Notes: generated from the sequence alone by a model not told the origin. Numbered from the stretch's first letter, positions 22,381 to 31,015 are shown. The stretch: DNA of 40,194 nt from Prochlorococcus sp. AG-347-M23 (GCA_003278855.1 QCCU01000014.1:1-40194); one strand, 5' to 3'. Made by a program: numbers and translations.

Positions 22381-23637
22381 AAAATTATTTTTTAAAAGTT
22401 GTGCCCATAATAAATTTCCTTTTTGACAAAAATCAATTTCAGAAGGTATTTCTATTAATAAATCTGAATTAGATATTGAACTAATCTTTGATGAGGATTG
22501 TTCTTCAGAAATATCTGCAATTAATTCACCTTCTTCATTAACGATAAGTTTTCCTCTAAGCAATTCAGGTCTCCCTTTTCTTCTTTTCAAATCAGAATTC
22601 AGCTTAACCTTAATCCTAAGAGGGAATTCAATATTAGTAATTCCTTCAAGTTTCTGAAGTGCGGGCCAAACAAGTTGGATAAAAGTAATAGCTGCTGAAA
22701 CGGGATTCCCAGGTAATCCAAAATAAGGAATTTTTTTGTTTATCAATCCAAAAGCAAAGGGTTTTCCTGGCTTTAAAAATAGTTTCCAAAATTTAATCTC
22801 TCCTATCTCGTTAATAATATCTTTTAAAAAATCTTTTTTACCCACTGATATCCCACCAACTGAAATAACCACATCATTAAATTCAGAAATATTTCTAAGA
22901 GAATTTTTAATATTTTGATAATTATCTTTTTCTATATGAATTTCATTAATTTCAAATCCAAGATTTTTTGCAATTGATTTTATCAAAATACTATTACTTT
23001 CCCATACTTCTCCTTTCTTTCTTGCAGTTCCTGATTTGATAAGTTCATCTCCAGTAATTAATAAACCTAATTTAGAAATTTTACTTACTTTTATAGTTTT
23101 TATCCCACAACTTGCTAATTTACTTAAAATCCCGGGTGTAATCTTTACCCCCTTCTTGATCAATATTTCACCTTTAAATACTTGATCATTTTTTTCTCTA
23201 ATCCAAGAGTTATTAGATGATGTTTCTTTTTTAAGAATATACTCGTTTCCGTTTAAAAATTCTAAAGAAACTTGTTCTTGAGGTATCACAGAAAAACAAT
23301 TATCTGGCACAAATGAACCTGTGCTAATAGTTACAGCTTCACCTTTTTTAAGAAGATCATTAAATGGCTTTCCGGGAAAAGACTCTCCGACAATTTTCCA
23401 TTTATTCCCTATAGTTGATTCTCCTAACGCATATCCATCCATAACTGATGATCTATAACCTGGCATATCTTCCTCAGATAAGATTTCCTCCATAGAAACT
23501 TTTCCAAGTGCCTCGTCTAAATTGATCTCTTCCTTATGTAAAATTTCATTATTCACTATTAAAGTATCAATCTCTTCCAAGATTTTTTTAATAGCATCGT
23601 TTAAATAAAGACCATGATTATCGATATCAATTCCCAT
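22375..23637 (-). CDS. moeA: Molybdopterin molybdenumtransferase MoeA
   Basis: 420 aa, usual length. Inserts molybdate into adenylylated molybdopterin. Family blocks: N-terminal LGKVSMEEILSEEDMPGYRS then SVMDGYAL; GEAVTISTGS; LLITGDELIKSG; the MPT-binding VVISVGGISVGKKDFL; FGLPGNPVSAAITFIQLV; and the C-terminal beta domain. Follows moaC by 12 bases on the same strand, forming a moaC-moeA operon. Confidence 0.95.
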   Translation of the reverse strand: MGIDIDNHGLYLNDAIKKILEEIDTLIVNNEILHKEEINLDEALGKVSMEEILSEEDMPGYRSSVMDGYALGESTIGNKWKIVGESFPGKPFNDLLKKGEAVTISTGSFVPDNCFSVIPQEQVSLEFLNGNEYILKKETSSNNSWIREKNDQVFKGEILIKKGVKITPGILSKLASCGIKTIKVSKISKLGLLITGDELIKSGTARKKGEVWESNSILIKSIAKNLGFEINEIHIEKDNYQNIKNSLRNISEFNDVVISVGGISVGKKDFLKDIINEIGEIKFWKLFLKPGKPFAFGLINKKIPYFGLPGNPVSAAITFIQLVWPALQKLEGITNIEFPLRIKVKLNSDLKRRKGRPELLRGKLIVNEEGELIADISEEQSSSKISSISNSDLLIEIPSEIDFCQKGNLLWAQLLKNNFL

Positions 23638-23649
23638 TATTGTGAGTAC

Positions 23650-24129
23650 TTAACTTCTTTTTAATATTCCATGTTTACCACCTTTTTTTTCTAAAAGGCG
23701 AATATTATCAATAGTCATAAAAGGATCTAAAGCTTTGAGCATGTCATATAGAGTGAGAAGACCAATTGAAACTGATGTAAGAGCCTCCATCTCAACACCT
23801 GTTTTAGAATGAGATTTGCAAAAAGCAATAATTTTAATTGCTTTCATTGATTCACAAATTTCAAAATCAATTGTGATTTTATTCAATGATAAATTATGAC
23901 AGAGAGGAATAAGTTCTGAGGTTTTTTTTGCACCATTTATTGCAGAAAATCTAGCCGCCGCAAAAATATCACCTTTTTTAATTTTTTCATTTTTTATTTT
24001 TTCTAATATTTCTTTGTTTAAATTTATATAACCTTCTGCTAAAGCCTCTCTTTTAGTTTCTACTTTATCTGAAATATCAACTATGTTCATTTCTCCCCTT
24101 TCATTAATATGAGTTAAAGATTTATCCAT
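23650..24129 (-). CDS. moaC: Cyclic pyranopterin monophosphate synthase MoaC
   Basis: 159 aa. With MoaA it converts GTP to cyclic pyranopterin monophosphate. Visible: ALAEGYI, AAARFSAINGAKKTSELIPL then CHNL (PLCH 75-78), HSKTGVEMEALTSVSIGLLT (GVEMEALT 111-118) and LYDMLKALD with catalytic Asp129. Start ATG at 24129 gives the usual short N-terminus. First gene of the moaC-moeA operon. Confidence 0.95.
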   Translation of the reverse strand: MDKSLTHINERGEMNIVDISDKVETKREALAEGYINLNKEILEKIKNEKIKKGDIFAAARFSAINGAKKTSELIPLCHNLSLNKITIDFEICESMKAIKIIAFCKSHSKTGVEMEALTSVSIGLLTLYDMLKALDPFMTIDNIRLLEKKGGKHGILKRS

Positions 24130-24236
24130 TTCTATTTAGCAATTTATTCAATAATACAAAAAATAAAATTTTTAATAAAGCTAATATCAATTTTTTATAC
24201 TTAGCATTAATTTATTAATAAAATATCAATTTAATT

Positions 24237-24698
24237 TTGGTTAACAGTCAATCAAATCATTATTTTAATTTCGAGGATGATTTTATTAAAGACTTAAGAT
24301 GCATTCCCCTATGTGTAAGAAGGAAACTTGATTTAATTGGAATAAAATTAAAACTTACTCATTGGCAAGATTTTAATTTAATTGAAAAAAATAAGATCGT
24401 AGATTGGCCAGATTCAAACAAAGATCTCATTGATTTAAAAACTTTTTTAAAAGAAATTACATCTAATTCAAAATATGGAGAAGCAAAAGAAATAGAAATT
24501 TCAATTAATCAACCTTGGCAAAATAAAAATAAAGTTCCTGACCAAGTTTTAAAATCGGCATTAGCAAGGGGAATTGATATTTCCGTTGAAAAATGGAGAA
24601 ATTTAAACGAATTAGATAGATTTGCTTTTTGCAAATTAGTTAGACCAAGTCATGAACACAACAATTTGGATAGAGCATTTGATGAGATTCTGAAATAA
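24237..24698 (+). CDS. narM: NarM, nitrate reductase-associated protein
   Basis: 153 aa with a TTG start, the only start that keeps the conserved opening. The family marks are HYFNFEDDFIKDLRCIPLCV then RRKLDLIGIKLKLTHW, and near the end RFAFCKLVRPSHEHNN. NarM is needed for active NarB in cyanobacteria and is probably a maturation or electron-transfer helper. It is convergent with narB, 9 bases apart. Start codon is the only uncertain point. Confidence 0.9.
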   Translation: MVNSQSNHYFNFEDDFIKDLRCIPLCVRRKLDLIGIKLKLTHWQDFNLIEKNKIVDWPDSNKDLIDLKTFLKEITSNSKYGEAKEIEISINQPWQNKNKVPDQVLKSALARGIDISVEKWRNLNELDRFAFCKLVRPSHEHNNLDRAFDEILK

Positions 24699-24707
24699 GA
24701 TTATTGC

Positions 24708-26819
24708 CTAGTTTGGAACAATTATTACTGAGCATGCTTTTAATTCCGGTTGTTTTGATATCGGGCATGACTTTTCATGCATCAAAGAGTTTACTTCACA
24801 CATATTTTTTTGACTAAAACCCCAATGCATTGGTAAAAAAACTGTACCTGCTTTAATTTTGTCAGTAATCTGAACTTTTGCTTGAACTTCTCCTCTTTTG
24901 GATTTAATTTTTACTATTTCATCATTTTTGATTTTTAAAGATAAAGCATCTTTAGAATTAATTTCCAAAAACGGTTCTGGATTCTTTTTTGTAAGTTTTT
25001 GAACTTTAGAAGTTCTTGTCATTGTATGCCATTGACTTAGATATCTTCCAATTGTCAAAATTAGTGGGTACTCATCTGAAGGGGGTTCAGCCAACCCTAT
25101 AGGATCATCAATACAAAAATTTGCTTTGCCAGTCTCAGTTGGGAAATAACCATCTTCATATAATCTTTTTGAAGATGTACTAGGTACGCTGCCTTTAGGA
25201 TAAGGCCATTGTTGAGGACCATGATTTTTTAATAATTGATATGATAATCCGCTCATATCGCATAATCTATTTGTAGTCGTTTTTAAAAATTCGTCATAAA
25301 CTTCCGATGAAGATTCATATTCAAATTGTTTGAAATAACCTATTTTCTGTCCTAATTCAGCAAATATTTGCCAATCTGGTTTTGTATTTTTATTCGATTC
25401 TCTGAAAGATGGGCAAAGGGTTACTCTTCTTTCTGAATTTGTCATAACACCATCTTTTTCGCTCCATTGAGCTGCGGGCAATACTAGATGAGCATATTTA
25501 ATTGATTCACTTTGTTCATAAGATTCATTGAGGATAATTAAAGGACATTTTAAAAGTGCTTTTTTTACAAAGTTTAAATTAGGCATGCTAACCAAAGGGT
25601 TCGTAGCTGCAATCCACCAAATTTTTACAGATCCTTTTTTTATAGCTTCTATTTGTTCAAATGCAGATAGACCCTGTTTTGCAGATATCTTTCCCTCAGG
25701 GAACCCCCATATTTTTTCAATTTCATTCCTATCTATTTTATTTTTTACAAACCTATATCCTGGAAGAAGGTGCGATAGTCCTCCTGCTTCTCTCCCACCC
25801 ATAGCGTTTGGTTGGCCAGTTAAGGAAAAAGGACCAGAACCTTCTTTGCCTATTTGGCCAGTCATTAGATGAAGATTTATTAGCCCATTTACTGCTGCTG
25901 TACCCTCTTGCCTTTGATTCAAACCCATCGACCAAAGACTTAGAACATTTTTGCTTTCTCCCCATAATTTTGCAATATCAATAATTGTTTTTTCGGATAT
26001 ATTGCAAATTTCACTTATTTTTTTTAAATCCCATTTTTGTATATGTTTTACAAAATCAAAATAGCTTTCGGTCGACTTATCAATGAAATTTTCATCAGTT
26101 AATTGATTCTTATAAAGATAATTCGCAATCCCAATAAATAAAAATAGATCTGTTCCAGAAGAAATTTGTAAGTAAAAATCTGCTATGGATGAGGTTTCAG
26201 TTTCTCTTGGATCAATTACTATTACTTTTAAATTATCATTTACGTTTCTTTTACGTTTTTTAATTCGATCAAAAAGAACGGGATGACATTCTGCTGTATT
26301 TGTCCCTATTAATAAAATTAAAGAGCAATGATCAATATCTTCGTAACAACAAGGTGGGCCATCAGAGCCAAAACTTCTGTTATATCCAGCTACTGCTGAG
26401 CTCATACATAGTCTTGAATTAGCATCAAAATTATTTGTGCCTATTGCTCCCTTAAGAAGCTTTTGGGCTACGTAATAATCTTCAGTATGAAATTGACCTG
26501 AGCCATACATAGCTATTGAATCAGGTCCATAATTTTTTATAGAACTCAAAATATTCTCTTTCAAAATTTCGTAAGATTCGTCCCAGGAAATTTCTTTAAA
26601 TTCTTCATTTAAATTTTCCCTATAAAGTGGTTCTTTTAATCTCCCGTCTTTTAAAGTCTCACAAACTGTTGCTCCTTTAACGCACAATTTACCTTGAGTT
26701 GAAGGACTATCCCTATCTCCACTTACTAACCATTTATCATCAGAAAACGAACTTCTAGGCTTCATTTTTAAACCACAGCCAACACCGCAATATGGGCATT
26801 GACTTTTAGTAAAATTCAT
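24708..26819 (-). CDS. narB: Ferredoxin-dependent assimilatory nitrate reductase
   Basis: 703 aa, typical NarB length. Reduces nitrate to nitrite with ferredoxin electrons at a bis-MGD molybdenum site. The N-terminal 4Fe-4S ligands are Cys8, Cys11, Cys15 and Cys46 (CPYCGVGCG and KLCVKGA). A probable Mo ligand Cys lies in NSRLCMSSAVAGYNR, followed by FGSDGPP. Further MGD-binding blocks include IGTNTAECHPVLFDR, GLNQRQEGTAAVNGL, TGQPNAMGGREAGGL, and the C-terminal DPRETE- and LILTIGRYLSQWHT-type segments. No signal peptide. Downstream of napA by 35 bases on the same strand, so one napA-narB transcript is likely. Confidence 0.97.
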   Translation of the reverse strand: MNFTKSQCPYCGVGCGLKMKPRSSFSDDKWLVSGDRDSPSTQGKLCVKGATVCETLKDGRLKEPLYRENLNEEFKEISWDESYEILKENILSSIKNYGPDSIAMYGSGQFHTEDYYVAQKLLKGAIGTNNFDANSRLCMSSAVAGYNRSFGSDGPPCCYEDIDHCSLILLIGTNTAECHPVLFDRIKKRKRNVNDNLKVIVIDPRETETSSIADFYLQISSGTDLFLFIGIANYLYKNQLTDENFIDKSTESYFDFVKHIQKWDLKKISEICNISEKTIIDIAKLWGESKNVLSLWSMGLNQRQEGTAAVNGLINLHLMTGQIGKEGSGPFSLTGQPNAMGGREAGGLSHLLPGYRFVKNKIDRNEIEKIWGFPEGKISAKQGLSAFEQIEAIKKGSVKIWWIAATNPLVSMPNLNFVKKALLKCPLIILNESYEQSESIKYAHLVLPAAQWSEKDGVMTNSERRVTLCPSFRESNKNTKPDWQIFAELGQKIGYFKQFEYESSSEVYDEFLKTTTNRLCDMSGLSYQLLKNHGPQQWPYPKGSVPSTSSKRLYEDGYFPTETGKANFCIDDPIGLAEPPSDEYPLILTIGRYLSQWHTMTRTSKVQKLTKKNPEPFLEINSKDALSLKIKNDEIVKIKSKRGEVQAKVQITDKIKAGTVFLPMHWGFSQKNMCEVNSLMHEKSCPISKQPELKACSVIIVPN

Positions 26820-26854
26820 AAAATTTCTTTTATAAATATCTAAATAGTTATTGG

Positions 26855-28408
26855 TTAAACATAATTTTCAGCTTTTTCTCCTTCATAAGCATCCGCGAAT
26901 GATCCTTGAGGTTCCTTTAAAAAGAAATAACAGAAGAATCCAACTATTAATCCTGCTATACCTAAAACTTGGAAGAAGGCACTATTTGAAGCAGCAATTA
27001 TTTCTGGAGAAGGATCTTTACCACCACCCATCCATAAAGGTAAAAGGCTATAAATATTTAGATAAGTTACCGCACCAACATTTCCATAAGCCCCAACCAA
27101 TCCAGCTATTTGTCCTGTTACTCTTTTTTTAACTAAGGGAACTAGAGCAAAAGTTGAACCTTCTCCTGATTGTACAAAAAATGAACAAAGCATAGTTAAA
27201 AATACAGCCATAAGAATTCCTGCTGATCCTGTAAAAGTTCCAGGTTTTATTAAAGACATCAATAGATATCCAAACCCTAATCCCATAGTTAGGAATCCCA
27301 TTGTATTTTTTCTATTGCCTGTTCTGTCAGATATCAATCCTCCGGCAGGTCTAGCTATTAAATTAACAAATGCATAACATGATGCAAGAATTCCGGCTAC
27401 AGCTTTAGGTAAATCAAATGTAAATTCAAAGAAACTAGGAAGCATTGAAACTACTGCCAATTCTGATCCAAAATTTACAATGTAAGTTAATTCCAAGATC
27501 GCTACTTGTTTGAATTCATATCTATCTTCTTTAGGGTAAATTTTAGTTCCATTTAATAATTCAATATTCGTTCTTATAATTCCCCAAGTTTGGAAAATAA
27601 ACCAAGCTAAAACTGCGATTAAGGCTATTGGATAAGTAGATGAAGTAAGGAAACCTACTTTTTGAAGTCTCCAACATAGGACTGAAAGAATTGCTGCGAA
27701 TGGGACATTCATACCAATTAAACCCCAGAAATCTCTTATACTCGTTACTTCTAAACCAGCTGTTTTTGCAGGCCTTTGATAAGGTTTTCCTGGAGGTGTA
27801 TCAGTTACACTAAAGAAATAAATAATTCCATAAACGAAAGAAATAATTCCTGTAAGAGCAATAGCTCCCCTCCAATTAAGTACAGCTCCAGTGGGCAACT
27901 CAAACCCTCCTGAAAAAGACAAGAATCCAGCTACTGCAACAAGAGAAAGAGCAGAAAAAGCAGATCCAAAATTTCCCCATCCTCCATATATTCCCTCAGC
28001 CAAACCAATTTCTTTCGGAGGGAACCACTCAGATACCATTCTTATTCCGATAACAAAACCTGCTCCTACTATTGATAAAAGCAATCTCGCAATAACAAGT
28101 TGATTGAAGTCTTGAGCACTTGCAAATAATAAACAAGGCACGACAGAAAATATCAAAATTGTTGAGTAAGTTTTTCTTGGGCCAAATTTATCCAATAACA
28201 TTCCAATCAAAACTCTTGCAGGGATAGTCAAAGCAACATTACATATTGCTACTGTTCTAATTTGAGCAACAGATAAACCTAAATCGGCTTTAACAGTAGT
28301 TGCAAGAGGTGCGAGGTTAAACCAAACAACAAAAGTAAGGAAAAAGGCAAACCAGGTGAGGTGAAGAGTTCTATATCTGCCATTTAAAGACCAAACATCA
28401 CTTAACAT
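26855..28408 (-). CDS. napA: Nitrate/nitrite transporter, major facilitator superfamily (NrtP type)
   Basis: 517 aa, about 12 transmembrane helices. Called napA in marine Synechococcus/Prochlorococcus and nrtP elsewhere; not the periplasmic nitrate reductase NapA. Nitrate/nitrite porter features: GIRMVSEWFPPKEIGLAEGI, then the nitrate signature in YGGWGNFGSAFSAL, and a second AGLVGAYGNVGAVTY in the C-terminal half. An MFS loop LIARPAGGLISDRTGNRKN is also seen. It imports nitrate, probably with nitrite, across the plasma membrane. An NtcA-type promoter lies just upstream. Confidence 0.95.
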   Translation of the reverse strand: MLSDVWSLNGRYRTLHLTWFAFFLTFVVWFNLAPLATTVKADLGLSVAQIRTVAICNVALTIPARVLIGMLLDKFGPRKTYSTILIFSVVPCLLFASAQDFNQLVIARLLLSIVGAGFVIGIRMVSEWFPPKEIGLAEGIYGGWGNFGSAFSALSLVAVAGFLSFSGGFELPTGAVLNWRGAIALTGIISFVYGIIYFFSVTDTPPGKPYQRPAKTAGLEVTSIRDFWGLIGMNVPFAAILSVLCWRLQKVGFLTSSTYPIALIAVLAWFIFQTWGIIRTNIELLNGTKIYPKEDRYEFKQVAILELTYIVNFGSELAVVSMLPSFFEFTFDLPKAVAGILASCYAFVNLIARPAGGLISDRTGNRKNTMGFLTMGLGFGYLLMSLIKPGTFTGSAGILMAVFLTMLCSFFVQSGEGSTFALVPLVKKRVTGQIAGLVGAYGNVGAVTYLNIYSLLPLWMGGGKDPSPEIIAASNSAFFQVLGIAGLIVGFFCYFFLKEPQGSFADAYEGEKAENYV

Positions 28409-28437
28409 GAAAATTTTTTCGATAATAATTTTTAAGC

Positions 28438-28480
28438 AATTTATATTTCGATCAATGCATTCATTTGTATTATTTAATAC
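28438..28480 (-). promoter_or_regulatory. NtcA-activated promoter of napA-narB
   Basis: A perfect NtcA palindrome GTA-TTATTTAA-TAC lies at 28467-28480. On the minus strand a -10 element follows: TATAAA 21 bases away or TAAATT (TAN3T) 23 bases away, at 28445-28438. A spacing of ~22 bases between box and -10 is the canonical class II NtcA layout. The predicted start is near 28431, giving a ~23-base leader before the napA ATG. Confidence 0.8.
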
Positions 28481-28580
28481 GAAATCTGGTTTTTAAGAAA
28501 TGCAACTTTTTTAAAAGGCTAGAATGAATAGTCAGCACTAATAAAATCAAAATTGGGGAAAATCAGCAATCTGATTATTG

Positions 28581-28594
28581 GTATTATCCGATAC
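28581..28594 (+). promoter_or_regulatory. Second NtcA box, upstream of mobA
   Basis: GTA-TTATCCGA-TAC, a second perfect GTA-N8-TAC palindrome, 101 bases beyond the first. Its centre is 40.5 bases upstream of the A of the mobA ATG, so a class II start would fall at the start codon itself. The best -10 candidates (TATTGC after 20 bases, TAAGTT after 27) are imperfect. It may drive a leaderless mobA-moaA transcript or act on napA from a distance. Confidence 0.7.
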
Positions 28595-28627
28595 ATAAAG
28601 TACTCGTGGAAAAATATTGCCTAAGTT

Positions 28628-29233
28628 ATGGAAATAAAACTTAAAAAATTTAAAGCATTCATTTTGGCTGGTGGCAAGAGTTCAAGGATGGGATCTGATA
28701 AAGCACTAATTAAACATCATGAAGGCGGAAATTGGCTGACTCACAAAATAAAAATATTAAATAACCTTAATTTAGAGACTTTTGTAATAACAAATTATAC
28801 TTCTCATTTAAAGGAAGTTGATAAAAGCAATAATGTTGAGTTTATTTCAGATGCCCAACCCTTTGATGGACCATTAACTTGCATAGAACAAATTTTTTCA
28901 TCTTTTAAAAAAACTACTAAATATATCCTAATTGTCCCAGTCGATATGCCTAATTTGAATACAAAATTAATTTATTCACTTTTTAAATCATGGGAAGAAA
29001 ATCAAAATTTTGCGTTAATATCCCATGATGGAATTTTTACACAACCATTATTCGGAATTTATCCCATCAATGAAGAAAATCATTTTAAATTAAAAAAAAA
29101 GTTATCCTCTGGGAAGAAAAATTTTCTCGGATGGGTTGATCAAATTCCCCATAAATATTTCTATGCAAAAAATGGAGATTTAATTAATATAAATTCCAAG
29201 AGAGAATTCTTAAATATGAATAATGGGATTTAA
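28628..29233 (+). CDS. mobA: Molybdenum cofactor guanylyltransferase MobA
   Basis: 201 aa. Joins GMP to molybdopterin to make MGD, needed by NarB. The nucleotide-binding start is FILAGGKSSRMGSDKALIKH (motif residues 13-26), then FISDAQPFDGPLTCIEQIF, the metal-binding VPVDMPNLNT and SHDGIFTQPLFGIYP. ATG at 28628 is the only start that keeps the LAGG motif properly placed. moaA begins inside its last codons (11-base overlap), so the pair is translationally coupled. Confidence 0.93.
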   Translation: MEIKLKKFKAFILAGGKSSRMGSDKALIKHHEGGNWLTHKIKILNNLNLETFVITNYTSHLKEVDKSNNVEFISDAQPFDGPLTCIEQIFSSFKKTTKYILIVPVDMPNLNTKLIYSLFKSWEENQNFALISHDGIFTQPLFGIYPINEENHFKLKKKLSSGKKNFLGWVDQIPHKYFYAKNGDLININSKREFLNMNNGI

Positions 29234-30284
29234 GCAATTGGAGGATAATAGAAAAAGAAAGTTAAAAGTTTTAAGGTTATCTCTTAAACAAAATTGCAAT
29301 TTTTCGTGTATTTACTGTAAGCCTGAGAACTATAGTTTGGATGTTTTAAATATTGAACAATTTAAAAAGTTAATTTTAGTCAGTTGCCGATTAGGGGTAA
29401 ATTCTTTAAGAATCACAGGAGGAGAACCTTTATTGAGTTCTCAATTAGATGAACTTCTTTATGAAATTAAATCGCAAAGATTAGAAGAATCAAATCCAGT
29501 AGCTAATTTACAGGATATTTCTCTAACCACAAATGGATATTTGCTCTCTAAGAAAAAAGCTAATGAGCTTTTTAAAAATGGTTTAGACCGCATAACAGTA
29601 AGTTTAGATGCGATTGATCCTGATATTTTTTCAAACATGATTGGAGAGGAAAATAAAATTATTGGCAAAGAAAAATTATTTACTGTCCTTGAAGGAATAG
29701 ATCATGCAATTAATGCTGGATTTAATCCAAAGGCGGGGAAATTAAAAATAAATGCAGTTATAAAAAAAGAGATTAATGACAATCAAATTTTTGAATTAGT
29801 TGATTTTGCAAAAAAAAGGTCTATAGAAATTCGTTTCATTGAGTATATGGACGTAGGGATATCTAATAATTGGCAGCCATCAGATGTTTTTTTCTCTGAA
29901 AGAATTATTAGGCTACTAAAGAAGAAACATCGATTAAAAGACTACGGAAGAAAGGAGGGACAAACTGCTAATAGATGGTACATGAGTGATTCAAATAGTT
30001 TTGTAAGTACAATCTCTTCAATAAGTAATCCTTTTTGTTCAGACTGTAATAGATTGAGGATAACTAGCGATGGTTATGCTTATACATGTCTTTTTTCTAA
30101 TGAAGGTATAAATCTAAACCCATGGTTGTCTCTACCAATTAATCTCCATGAATTGGAAAATAAAATCAAGAGCATTTGGGAAGCTAGAGAAGATAACTAT
30201 AGTGAAGATCGATTTAAAGTATTAGAGAAAAAAACTGACAAAAATCAAAAAATTCATCCATCAATGTCATATCTTGGGGGATAA
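29223..30284 (+). CDS. moaA: GTP 3',8-cyclase MoaA (radical SAM)
   Basis: 353 aa. First step of molybdenum cofactor synthesis with MoaC. N-terminal radical-SAM cluster Cys25, Cys29, Cys32 (CNFSCIYC), then LRITGGEPLL (65-71). The second, substrate-binding cluster is formed by Cys272, Cys275 and Cys289 (FCSDCNRLRI ... YTCLF). The C-terminal Gly-Gly of MSYLGG, required for activity, is present. Overlaps mobA by 11 bases. Last gene of the nitrate cluster. Confidence 0.96.
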   Translation: MGFKQLEDNRKRKLKVLRLSLKQNCNFSCIYCKPENYSLDVLNIEQFKKLILVSCRLGVNSLRITGGEPLLSSQLDELLYEIKSQRLEESNPVANLQDISLTTNGYLLSKKKANELFKNGLDRITVSLDAIDPDIFSNMIGEENKIIGKEKLFTVLEGIDHAINAGFNPKAGKLKINAVIKKEINDNQIFELVDFAKKRSIEIRFIEYMDVGISNNWQPSDVFFSERIIRLLKKKHRLKDYGRKEGQTANRWYMSDSNSFVSTISSISNPFCSDCNRLRITSDGYAYTCLFSNEGINLNPWLSLPINLHELENKIKSIWEAREDNYSEDRFKVLEKKTDKNQKIHPSMSYLGG

Positions 30285-30359
30285 AAAATTATTTAGTATA
30301 AATAACAACATCATATATTCTTAATTCGAGGGAAATTAACTGCAAATTTATATTCTTGG

Positions 30360-30500
30360 ATGCGTTTAGCGATCTTACTTGGTTTTATTTTTGGGGTAAC
30401 TCACGGAACTGTTGTTTCCGAAAGTTATTCTGCAAACAATTATGAAAATAATCAATTATTTTTTACTCAAAAAAATTCAAATATATTTTCTTCACTTTAA
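30360..30500 (+). CDS. 46-aa exported peptide
   Basis: Complete frame starting MRLAILLGFIFGVTHGTVVS, a signal-like hydrophobic stretch, followed by SESYSANNYENNQLF and a polar end. GAGGG lies ~30 bases upstream, too far to be a good Shine-Dalgarno. Small size makes this a moderate call. Confidence 0.4.
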   Translation: MRLAILLGFIFGVTHGTVVSESYSANNYENNQLFFTQKNSNIFSSL

Positions 30501-30597
30501 AATTTAATTTCTTTTTTTTTAATAAGTTTTTGTATTGCCATTAACATCTTGTAAATTAAATTATACTTATAGTTAAAATGTAGCGTAGACTACATAA

Positions 30598-30646
30598 ACG
30601 TTCATCTCGTTTAACGAGCCGCATTAAGATTGAAGCCAAGGAACGG
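30598..30646 (+). promoter_or_regulatory. Candidate riboswitch-like leader (second copy)
   Basis: Outer helix CGTTC (30599-30603) with GAACG (30641-30645); inner hairpin CTCG-TTTAA-CGAG; then CCGCAT and a purine-rich stretch before AAGGAACGGGGA. The order and several core bases (CGTTCATC, CGCAT, GGAACGGG) match the minus-strand element at 10612-10665. A TAAAAT box at 30574-30579 could start the RNA. I assign it to the glnA/Downstream-peptide glutamine RNA class only tentatively; the variable segment differs from the other copy. It ends 40 bases before the best start of the next gene. Confidence 0.55.
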
Positions 30647-30685
30647 GGACTTCAGTCAAAAATGAAATTTAGTCACATAACTATT

Positions 30686-30991
30686 ATGTCTAATAACGTA
30701 TCTACCACAGTAAGTAGTAACAATATTACTGCTGTATTTGCAGGTTTTCTTGGAGCATTTATTGTTGGTTCTCTTGGAGTCCAACTTGTAAGAACTCAAA
30801 AGCCTTCTTTTCAATCTCAACCATTAAAAGTTCAACCAGTTATCGCTCATCAATCAACTTTATGGGCAGCTTTAGGAGAACAAGATACTCCTATTGTTAA
30901 AAATAAAGTTTCTAATGCAAAAACTACAGGAGTTGTCCCTGTTATAGGTTCTGAAGCAACTCTTTGGGCTCCTCTAGGTTTAGGCAATTAG
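30686..30991 (+). CDS. 101-aa membrane protein with TLWA repeat
   Basis: ATG at 30686 (MSNNVSTTVSSNNITA); an ATG at 30662 in the same frame is possible, and the frame remains open back through the RNA element to 30584 without another ATG. One helix (FAGFLGAFIVGSLGVQLV) then a polar domain in which the unit PVI....TLWA.LG occurs twice (VQPVIAHQSTLWAALGEQ and VVPVIGSEATLWAPLGLG). It is closed by a strong terminator. Function unknown; possible control by the leader makes it a candidate nitrogen-responsive small protein. Confidence 0.7.
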   Translation: MSNNVSTTVSSNNITAVFAGFLGAFIVGSLGVQLVRTQKPSFQSQPLKVQPVIAHQSTLWAALGEQDTPIVKNKVSNAKTTGVVPVIGSEATLWAPLGLGN

Positions 30992-31015
30992 TAAATTAGG
31001 TCTTTTAATAAACCA

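Noticed and set aside
25528..25872. 114-codon plus-strand frame within narB
   Set aside because: Antisense to the well-supported narB; no family motif.
26851..27132. 93-codon plus-strand frame over napA
   Set aside because: It lies entirely antisense to the napA coding sequence, with Leu/His/Gln-rich composition typical of an antisense shadow.
26855..28408. Periplasmic nitrate reductase NapA
   Set aside because: The gene name napA could mislead; the protein is a 12-helix MFS permease without molybdopterin or Fe-S motifs.
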